A stretch of 64,000 bases of DNA. Origin: Modestobacter sp. Leaf380 (GTDB taxonomy: Bacteria; Actinomycetota; Actinomycetes; Mycobacteriales; Geodermatophilaceae). The position numbers and the translations under genes are program-made. The notes beneath the pieces were generated by a model that had not been told where the DNA came from, made no database searches, and was given only the letters and a program-made list of their open reading frames with translations. Shown here one piece after another: positions 57,924-64,000 of this stretch; the stretch's first letter is position 1, and every line of letters starts with the position of its first letter. Where the stretch lies: the NCBI RefSeq assembly GCF_001424485.1, contig NZ_LMQC01000004.1:22408-86407 (forward strand). The letters run 5' to 3'.

Positions 57924-58993
57924 CCCGGTCGGCTGCCACCGACACCCCGGCTGCCGACCCGACCGTCGACGACGACACGGCTCAGGCCGACGACGTGACC
58001 GCCGGGGCGCCGCAGCCCCGCGGTGAGGCCCACCCCACCGAGGCCCTCCCGACCGAGGCCCTCCCCACCGAGGTCGTCCCCGCCGACGGGGACGGCCCGG
58101 GCGACACCGCCGCGGACGCCTCCGACGACGACGCCCTCGCCGACCTGCTGCCGCCGGACGCAACGGACGTGCCCGTCTCCGCCACCCCGGCCACCGACGC
58201 CGCCCAGGCCGCACCGGCCCCGCCGCTGTCGGACAACCGGAAGCGGGCCGAGCGCACCGCGCCGCTGTTCGTGGAGCTCGCCTCGCTGGAGCCCGGCGAC
58301 CCCCGCCGGGAGCGGCTGCGGGAGATCCTCGTCGAGGAGCACCTGCCGCTGGTCCGGCACTTCGCGCGCCGGTTCAGCAACCGCGGGGAGCCCTTCGACG
58401 ACCTGCTGCAGGTCGGCACCCTGGGCCTCATCGCCGCGATCGACCGCTTCGACCCCACCCGGGGTGTGGAGTTCCTGTCCTTCGCCGTCCCCACCATCAC
58501 CGGGGAGATCAAGCGGCACTTCCGCGACCAGGGCTGGTCGGTGCGCGTGCCGCGCCGGCTGCAGGAGCTGCACCTGTCGCTGAACGCCGCCGTCGGCGAG
58601 CTCGCCCAGAAGAACGGCCGCGCCCCGAACCCCTCGGAGCTCGCCGAGCACCTGGGCATCCCGCGTGCCGAGGTCCTCGAGGGCCTCGCCGTCGCCAACG
58701 CCTACCGCAGCTCGTCGCTGGACGAGCGGCTCTCCGGCGAGGAGGACTCCCCCACCCTGGCCGCCACGCTGGGCCAGGAGGACGCCGCGCTCGAGGGCGT
58801 GGAGTACCGCGAGTCGCTGCAGCCGCTGCTGGCCACCATCCCGGCCCGCGAGCGCCGCATCCTCATCCTGAGGTTCTTCGGCAACATGACCCAGTCCCAG
58901 ATCGCCGCCGACATCGGCATCTCCCAGATGCACGTGTCCCGGCTGCTGTCCCAGACGCTGGCCAAGCTGCGCGAGGGCCTGCTCAAGGACTGA
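57920..58993 (+). CDS. SigF/SigB-type stress sigma factor
   Basis: 357 residues. The first ~105 are an acidic, disordered extension with LPTEALPTEV repeats, not usual for this family (about 250-270 residues). Then region 2 (REILVEEHLPLVRHFARRFSNRGEPFDDLLQVGTLGLIAAIDRFD), region 3, and region 4 with FFGNMTQSQIAADIGISQMHVSRLLSQTL. It belongs to the SigB/F/sporulation class. Coupled to its anti-sigma by a 4-bp overlap. The extension may tune binding or stability. Confidence 0.93.
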   Translation: MTRSAATDTPAADPTVDDDTAQADDVTAGAPQPRGEAHPTEALPTEALPTEVVPADGDGPGDTAADASDDDALADLLPPDATDVPVSATPATDAAQAAPAPPLSDNRKRAERTAPLFVELASLEPGDPRRERLREILVEEHLPLVRHFARRFSNRGEPFDDLLQVGTLGLIAAIDRFDPTRGVEFLSFAVPTITGEIKRHFRDQGWSVRVPRRLQELHLSLNAAVGELAQKNGRAPNPSELAEHLGIPRAEVLEGLAVANAYRSSSLDERLSGEEDSPTLAATLGQEDAALEGVEYRESLQPLLATIPARERRILILRFFGNMTQSQIAADIGISQMHVSRLLSQTLAKLREGLLKD

Positions 58994-59014
58994 GGAGGAC
59001 CCCGTGCCCCTCAC

Positions 59015-59055
59015 CGACACCGGCCCGGCCCCTCGCGGGGGCCGGGCCGGTGTCG
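59015..59055. terminator. Bidirectional terminator hairpin
   Basis: 18-bp perfect stem (CGACACCGGCCCGGCCCC and complement) after the sigma gene; the convergent SPFH gene ends 10 bp later. Confidence 0.8.
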
Positions 59056-59065
59056 TGTGTGGGTG

Positions 59066-60460
59066 CTACTGCCCCTGGTAGCCCTGGGGCGGGCCCTGCT
59101 GCCAGCCGGGCGGGGGGCCCTGCTGGCCCTGCGGCTGGCCCTGCGGCGGGCCCTGCTGCCACTGCTGCTGCGGACCGCCCTGGCCGTAGGGCGGCGGCGG
59201 GGTGGGCCGCTCGTCGGCGTCGTCGACGCCGTCGCCGTCCCGGTCGCGGTTGCGGGGGTCGGCCGCGGCGCCGGCCTCCTTGACGTCGGCGGTCAGCTCG
59301 GACAGCGACGGCGTGCTGGGCACCTCGGGGTGCGGCATCGAGGGCTCGCTGTCGGCCAGCGTGCTCATCGCCACGTGCGCCTCGGGCTGGTCGGCGGCCC
59401 GAGGCACCCGGGACTCGAACCAGTCGGTGGTGTCCAGCGTCTGGGCCGGTGCCGACGCGGGCGCGGACTCCTGGGCGTCGACGTCGAGCCACGACCGGCG
59501 CGGCTCGCCGTCCTTGCCACCTCCGCGGCCGGCGCCGCCCATGTTCGCCAGGCCCTCCAGGGCCTGGGAGAACTCGCTGGGCACGATCCACATCTTGTTG
59601 GCGTCGCCCTGCGCGATCTTGGGCAGCGTCTGCAGGTACTGGTAGGCCAGCAGACCCTGGTCGGGCTTGCCGTCGTGGATGGCCTGGAAGACCGTCTCGA
59701 TGGACTTGGCCTGACCCTGCGCCTGCAGGAAGAGGGCGGCCCGCTCACCCTCGGCGCGCAGGATGCGGGACTGCCGCTCGGCCTCGGCCTCGAGGATCGC
59801 CGCGGTCTTGTGGCCCTCGGCGGCGAGGATCTGACTGGCCTTCTGGCCTTCTGCGGTCATGACCGCCGACTGCCGCTGGCCCTCGGCGGTGAGGATGGTG
59901 GCGCGCTTGTCGCGGTCGGCGCGCATCTGCTTCTCCATCGAGTCCTGGATGGACAGCGGCGGGTCGATGGCCTTGATCTCCACCCGGGCGACCCGCAGAC
60001 CCCAGGGGCCGGTGGTGCCGTCCAGGACCGAACGCAGCTGGGAGTTGATGCCGTCGCGGCCGGTGAGGGCGCCCTCGAGGTTCAGCCCACCGACGACGTT
60101 GCGCAGCGTCGTCGTCGTCAGCTGCTCCATGCCGGTGATGTAGTTGGCGATCCCGTAGACGGCCAGCCGCGGGTCAGTGACCTGGAAGTAGACGACGGTG
60201 TCGATGCCGACCTGGAGGTTGTCGGCGGTGATGACCGGCTGGGGCGGGAAGGAGATGACCTGCTCGCGGAGGTCGATCGTCGCCCGCACCCGGTCGACGA
60301 AGGGCACCAGCAGTGCCAGTCCCGGGGAGAGCGTGCGGCTGTAGCGGCCCAGCCGTTCGACGACCTTGGCCTGCGCCTGCGGGACGATCGTGACGCTCTT
60401 GGCGAGCACGACGACCACCAGGACGGCGATCACGAGCAGGACGATCAGTGCTGCTGACAC
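59066..60460 (-). CDS. SPFH/band-7 membrane-scaffold protein (QmcA/stomatin-like)
   Basis: 464 residues. One N-terminal helix (about 3-22), the band-7 domain (about 25-180; VPQAQAKVVERLGRYSRTLSPGLALLVPFVDRVR, WGLRVARVEIKAIDPP), a coiled-coil of AEG/AEA repeats (about 185-270), and a Pro/Gln/Gly-rich C-terminal tail with GQQQ blocks (about 400-464). It forms oligomers in the inner membrane. It is followed upstream by an NfeD gene on the same strand, a conserved pairing for membrane-quality or lipid domains. GTG 60460 start. Confidence 0.93.
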   Translation of the reverse strand: MSAALIVLLVIAVLVVVVLAKSVTIVPQAQAKVVERLGRYSRTLSPGLALLVPFVDRVRATIDLREQVISFPPQPVITADNLQVGIDTVVYFQVTDPRLAVYGIANYITGMEQLTTTTLRNVVGGLNLEGALTGRDGINSQLRSVLDGTTGPWGLRVARVEIKAIDPPLSIQDSMEKQMRADRDKRATILTAEGQRQSAVMTAEGQKASQILAAEGHKTAAILEAEAERQSRILRAEGERAALFLQAQGQAKSIETVFQAIHDGKPDQGLLAYQYLQTLPKIAQGDANKMWIVPSEFSQALEGLANMGGAGRGGGKDGEPRRSWLDVDAQESAPASAPAQTLDTTDWFESRVPRAADQPEAHVAMSTLADSEPSMPHPEVPSTPSLSELTADVKEAGAAADPRNRDRDGDGVDDADERPTPPPPYGQGGPQQQWQQGPPQGQPQGQQGPPPGWQQGPPQGYQGQ

Positions 60461-60568
60461 GGGGCTTGTGCTCCTGACGTCGGTGGACGGTCAGCTCTGA
60501 TCCTGCCCGGTCCCGTTCCGGGAGGCCACCCACGGTGCCCCGCGGCCCGCGCGGTGCAGGTGCCGCCG

Positions 60569-60997
60569 TCAGGCGCGGGAGACGTAGGCGATGGGCCCGG
60601 AGATCTGCACGATGCGCACGATCTGGCCGACCTCGTAGGTCTCGCCGTCGAGCTGGGTACGGGCCGACCACTCGTCGTGGCCCATCCGGACCTGCCCGGA
60701 CTCACCGTCGACGCGCTCGCTCACCTCGGCGGTGCGCCCGACGTACACCTCGACGCCGTCGACCTGTTCCGGGGTGCGGGAGGTCAGGTGGCGCTTGGCG
60801 ACCGGCCGGACGCCGACGATCAGCGCGAGGCTGACGACGACGAAGCCGACCAGCTGCAGGGCGAGGTCGTCCGTCAGCAGCGCCACGCCCATGCCGCCCA
60901 GTGCGCCCCCGGCGAGCATGAGCAGCACCAGGTCGAGACTGGCCAGCTCACCGGCGGTGAGCAGCCCCGCGGCGATCAACCACAGCAACCAGGACAC
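60569..60997 (-). CDS. NfeD-like protein
   Basis: 142 residues. Three hydrophobic segments (about 4-20, 25-45 and 48-68) and a C-terminal OB-fold (VGRTAEVSERVDGESGQVRMGHDEWSARTQLDGETYEVGQIVRI). This is the short NfeD form (no protease domain) that partners SPFH proteins; the downstream gene is one. Confidence 0.92.
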   Translation of the reverse strand: MSWLLWLIAAGLLTAGELASLDLVLLMLAGGALGGMGVALLTDDLALQLVGFVVVSLALIVGVRPVAKRHLTSRTPEQVDGVEVYVGRTAEVSERVDGESGQVRMGHDEWSARTQLDGETYEVGQIVRIVQISGPIAYVSRA

Positions 60998-61098
60998 GAA
61001 CCGAGTCTGGCACGCCCCGGCGGGGTCGGTCGGGATCCGAGCCGGGTCCGTGCCGGACGGTGGCGGGGCGGTCGGTCCCCGGCGTGGTTCCCGCGTCG

Positions 61099-61104
61099 TA
61101 ACCT
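61099..61104 (+). promoter_or_regulatory. -10 box (leaderless type)
   Basis: TAACCT lies 8 nt before the GTG at 61113, with no ribosome site between. Confidence 0.4.
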
Positions 61105-61112
61105 GGCTCCTC

Positions 61113-61853
61113 GTGCGCGACTTCCCCGCAGGCCGGCTCGCCGTCTGGGCGACCGCCTGGTTGACCGGCCGGACCAGCTACGACGAGGCCCTGGACGCCG
61201 TTGCCGGGCAGGAGACGGCGCACCGCGTCGTGGGGGTGCCCGGGGCCGACGGGGCGGTGCCGCTGGGGGTGGCACTGTCGGCGCTGCGGACCCTCGGTGA
61301 GCTGCGGTTGCGGCTGGTCCTGCCGGTGCCGGGCGACACCCGTGGGCTGCCGGCGGTGCCGGGGCTGGTGGCGACCGCACTGTCGGCCGGGCAGGCGGCG
61401 GTGGGCACCCGGGTCGCCCTGGTGCCCGAGGAGATCGGTGCGGAGGTGCTGTCGTGGACCGCGGTGGACCTGGTCGGCGCCCCGCCGGTGGCGCCTCCGG
61501 TGGAGGGCACGCTGCGGTCGGTGTCGGGCCAGCTGGACCTGGCGGTCGGCGACGCGGCCCGCACGCTGGCGGGCCTGGACCTGGCCCGGTGGAACCCCGA
61601 GGTGCCGACCCTGCTGGCCGGACTGGCGCGCACCACGCACGCCCCGGGTCTGCCCGAGGACCACGACCAGCTGGCCGCCTCGGTGCTCGGTCGGGCGCAG
61701 CGGCTGTCCCGGGTCCTGGACCTGGCGATGGCCGACGCGCCGGGCGCCGCGGTGAACACCACCCAGGCCGCGCGCCGCGACGCCGCGCTGCGCCCGCTGG
61801 CCGACGCCGTCCGCGAGGCGACCACCGCCGCCTACAACTGGGTCCCCCGCTGA
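61113..61853 (+). CDS. Conserved actinobacterial hypothetical protein
   Basis: 246 residues, Ala/Leu/Val-rich but without a membrane helix pattern. FPAGRLAVWATAWLTGRTSYDEALDAVAG opens it. A helical C-terminus (SVLGRAQRLSRVLDLAMADA) ends in YNWVPR. I do not recognise the family; length and codon use support a real gene. It probably has its own leaderless promoter. Confidence 0.8.
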   Translation: MRDFPAGRLAVWATAWLTGRTSYDEALDAVAGQETAHRVVGVPGADGAVPLGVALSALRTLGELRLRLVLPVPGDTRGLPAVPGLVATALSAGQAAVGTRVALVPEEIGAEVLSWTAVDLVGAPPVAPPVEGTLRSVSGQLDLAVGDAARTLAGLDLARWNPEVPTLLAGLARTTHAPGLPEDHDQLAASVLGRAQRLSRVLDLAMADAPGAAVNTTQAARRDAALRPLADAVREATTAAYNWVPR

Positions 61854-61854
61854 C

Positions 61855-61884
61855 CTGAGTCGCCGGCGCCTGAGTCGCCGGCGC
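61855..61884 (+). repeat. 15-bp direct duplication
   Basis: CTGAGTCGCCGGCGC occurs twice back-to-back just after the stop of the hypothetical gene. The rest of the 61854-62143 gap shows no gene. Confidence 0.8.
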
Positions 61885-62143
61885 CTGGAACGACCACGCA
61901 CGAGGCCGCCGCCCGCCGGGCACCGCCGGTCGAGCGATGGGGAGGTGGGGTGGCCGCTTCGCCCACCGGGGTGGTGGCTTCCGGCTCAGGTCCCCGTCGT
62001 GCGGTGGGCACGCTCCTCGAGAGGACGGACGTGCCGGTGGCCCGGCTGACCCCCGGGCGGGCACACATCGGCATACCTGGACCTGGACAGCACTCACGCA
62101 CCGACCGAGTACGCGCGCCCGGCAGACCGGTGGGCACCCCCGC

Positions 62144-63535
62144 TCAGAGGGTGACGGTGGGTCTCAGGGTGGGTTCGATGTCGATGACGGTGTCGAGGTC
62201 GACCGGGTCACGGGGCGTCGCTCTGCTGGCGCCGGCACCCGGGGAACGGGTCGTCCTCCGCCTCGCTCGGCCACCTGTCATCCGGGGGGGCTCTGACGGT
62301 GCCGCTGGGGTGGCGTCGAGCCCGGGGAGGCGGGGTCCGACGACGATCTCGGTGTCGTCGGGGCGGAAGGTCCGGTAGCTGTTGTCGGGTTGCCGCTCGA
62401 CGCGGAACCCGTGGTGCACCTTCGTGTGGTGACGCTCGCAGAGCAGCGCCGAGTTCTCCAGCGACGTGGGCCCGTCGTCGATCCAGTGGACGAGGTGGTG
62501 GACGTCGCACCAGTACTTCGGCGCCCCACACCCGGTGAAGACGCAGCCGCGGTCGCGGAGCTCGACGGCCTTCCGCAGGTGGGCGGGCACGATGCGGTGC
62601 GACCGGCCCAGGTCCAGGGGCTGGGAGTCGGGGCCCATCAGGACCCGGGTGACCTGGGAGTCACAGGCGAGCAGCCGGGCGCGCGCGGCAGAGACCTGGG
62701 CGCCCAGCCCGAGGGTGGCAGCACCGGGCCCGGTGGTCGGGTCCAGCAGGTCCTCCAGCGGGACCACCACGGTGACCTGGGGCTTGCGCCCGCGCAGGGT
62801 GGGCAGTTCCCCTGCGGCCAGGTGCGTGTCGCACAGCTGCACGAGCGCGTCGGCGAGCTGCTGCGCGCGGGTGCGGCTGTCGCCGGCAGGTCGGTCGGCC
62901 TGCACGAGGGACTCCAGCGCGGTCGCGACCTTCTCCCCGCCGATCGCGTCGAGCTGACCCCGGATGCCCCTGCTGCCGTCACCGTGGACGGGGAGGGTGA
63001 GCCCCCGGTCGGCGGTGGGGTCGGGCTCAGGGCCGTCGGGGTCCAACCGAGCCAGGTAGTGCCCGACGCCCAGCACGGTGTCCTGGTGGGTGCCGGCGGC
63101 GGCCAGAGCGGTCAAGGTCGCGTCGACCTCGGCCAGGTCGAGGCCCTCGGCATCGGCAGCGGCCCGTCGCTCGTCGGTGGCGATCTGGCCGAGCACGGTC
63201 ACCTGGTCCGCCGTGATCGACCCGGCCGCGAACGCTGCGTCCGCGGCCGGCAGGTTCTCCAGCGACCGGCCGACGGCCACCAGCCGGTGTGCCGCAGCGC
63301 CGGACATCCGCCCGTGTCCCCGCAGCCACGACGCCATCGTCGTGTGACCGTCGATCTCCGGGAGCCCGGAGAGCCCGCCGTGGCGGACCGTGCGGGCGAG
63401 GGCCGCGTCGAGCTGGTTGCGCAGCGCCAGCAGCACCGGGAGACGCTCGTGCAGCTGGAAGCCGAACCGCGAGGCCTCGTCCCGCCGGGACAGGACGCCG
63501 GACAGAGCGGCAGCAGCCGCAGTCAGGTCGTCCAC
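62144..63535 (-). CDS. DUF222-HNH endonuclease-like protein (13E12-repeat family)
   Basis: 463 residues. The DUF222 helical domain occupies about 10-290 and an HNH nuclease motif lies at about 355-405: GCGAPKYWCDVHHLVHW, the SLENSALLCERHH segment and KVHHG supply the His-Asn-His and Cys residues. The C-terminal ~70 residues are a basic, Pro/Thr-rich tail. These proteins are multi-copy in actinobacteria and are often thought to be relics of mobile elements; the biochemical role is unproven. Confidence 0.9.
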   Translation of the reverse strand: MDDLTAAAAALSGVLSRRDEASRFGFQLHERLPVLLALRNQLDAALARTVRHGGLSGLPEIDGHTTMASWLRGHGRMSGAAAHRLVAVGRSLENLPAADAAFAAGSITADQVTVLGQIATDERRAAADAEGLDLAEVDATLTALAAAGTHQDTVLGVGHYLARLDPDGPEPDPTADRGLTLPVHGDGSRGIRGQLDAIGGEKVATALESLVQADRPAGDSRTRAQQLADALVQLCDTHLAAGELPTLRGRKPQVTVVVPLEDLLDPTTGPGAATLGLGAQVSAARARLLACDSQVTRVLMGPDSQPLDLGRSHRIVPAHLRKAVELRDRGCVFTGCGAPKYWCDVHHLVHWIDDGPTSLENSALLCERHHTKVHHGFRVERQPDNSYRTFRPDDTEIVVGPRLPGLDATPAAPSEPPRMTGGRARRRTTRSPGAGASRATPRDPVDLDTVIDIEPTLRPTVTL

Positions 63536-63830
63536 GAAGCCCTCCAGGTGTTCGAACGTGTGTACGAAGACTAGCGGAATCAGGACGAGGGCGCCAGGGG
63601 AAAGAGCAGGTCAGCGCCCAGTTGGTGACACCGGCGACCCGTGTGGAGGGCGTGAGGCTGAGCCGCTCCGGTCGTACCGACAGGAACGGCAGGCACCGAC
63701 GACGGGCGGCCGAGCCGAGACGTTCGATCACGAGTCGAGCGGCCCAGACCGAGGCGTCCGACCTCCCTGCGGACTCAGGAGCCCGGACGCGGGGCGCCCA
63801 GCCTCAGGCACGGCGGGGCCGGGCGGGGCA
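63536..63830. other. Intergenic stretch without recognised genes
   Basis: No open frame with convincing content was found between the HNH gene start and the tandem array. It includes a somewhat AT-richer patch near 63550-63600 that may hold the HNH gene promoter. Confidence 0.5.
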
Positions 63831-64000
63831 GGGCGGCGCAGGGCAGGGCGGCGCAGGGCAGGGCGGCGCAGGGCAGGGCGGCGCAGGGCAGGGCGGCGCA
63901 GGGCAGGGCAGGGCGGCGCAGGGCAGGGCGGCGCAGGGCAGGGCGGCGCAGGGCAGGGCGGCGCAGGGCAGGGCGGCGCAGGGCAGGGCGGCGCAGGGCA
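63831..64000. repeat. 15-bp tandem repeat array running off the window end
   Basis: Unit GGGCGGCGCAGGGCA occurs five times (63831-63905), then one extra GGGCA, then six more times (63911-64000), with no mismatch. The unit length keeps frame on both strands (for example GGAGQ on plus). Identity of units suggests slippage or a recent expansion; its end lies outside the window. Confidence 0.95.

Noticed and set aside
54364..59020. Two frames longer than 1000 residues (plus and minus)
   Set aside because: Both overlap well-supported topoisomerase, PP2C and sigma genes and show only Arg/Gly/Pro-rich shadow content.
63536..63830. Possible gene upstream of the HNH gene (minus-strand frame to 63731)
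   Set aside because: The frame continues into the HNH gene in the wrong phase and shows no family pattern.
63831..64000. CRISPR-like array
   Set aside because: Units are contiguous 15-mers without unique spacers, so it is a tandem minisatellite.

Overview
The window is about 74% G+C with strong third-position G/C bias and frequent GTG starts. It carries a Zur-type alternative ribosomal-protein set, a RsbW/SigF-type module, standalone Ku, ligase and polymerase NHEJ genes, and a DUF222-HNH protein. This points to a high-GC actinobacterium, most likely Geodermatophilaceae or a close relative; the family is inferred from gene content only. Genes are densely packed, often joined by 4-bp GTGA/ATGA overlaps. 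Several start codons lie 6-8 nt after a TANNNT box, which suggests leaderless mRNAs. I see no tRNA, rRNA, CRISPR array, insertion sequence or prophage.

Layout. 0-11 kb: a Gfo/Idh/MocA oxidoreductase (cut by the window edge) with a deaminase, an unusual protein with five cold-shock domains, a flippase-like membrane protein, RNase J, then an ECF sigma/anti-sigma pair followed by a CHRD surface protein and a class F-like sortase. Both ECF-linked units share one promoter motif (GCGGTGAAC-N17-CGTA). 11-23.6 kb: a zinc-homeostasis superlocus with three related Zur-like operators. It holds a dipeptide/nickel-type ABC importer with a fused permease, a YcgR/YcgQ pair, a PacL-like chaperone with a CtpC-like P-type ATPase, cysteine-poor ribosomal paralogues L28-L33-S14-S18 diverging from COG0523-L31-L32, and a UBP-type zinc-finger protein. 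23.6-33.6 kb: an HDOD protein with a PAS-GGDEF-EAL protein, an SDR-like protein lacking its catalytic residues, paired acyl-CoA dehydrogenases, YceI, a PfpI-type protein, and a transglycosylase behind a c-di-AMP (ydaO) riboswitch with a likely CRP site upstream.

34-49 kb: methyltransferase, SDR, MFS, spermidine-synthase-like and small hypothetical genes; an ankyrin/pentapeptide cluster; an HTH-MurA fusion with a palindromic operator at its promoter; HxlR and SatD-like regulators; an AI-2E family exporter, a PAC2 protein, a second MFS transporter and PurU. 49-61 kb: the NHEJ operon Ku-ligase-polymerase, a general stress module (STAS antagonist, four-domain PP2C protein, RsbW-like anti-sigma, SigF-like sigma factor), topoisomerase IB, and an SPFH/NfeD pair. 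61-64 kb: a hypothetical gene, a DUF222-HNH protein and a 15-bp tandem repeat array that runs off the window end.

The most notable assemblies are the zinc superlocus with its putative Zur-controlled fused-permease importer, the ECF-CHRD-sortase regulon, the penta-CSD protein and the self-regulated HTH-MurA gene. Functions are inferred from recognisable motifs and gene context; no database search was possible.
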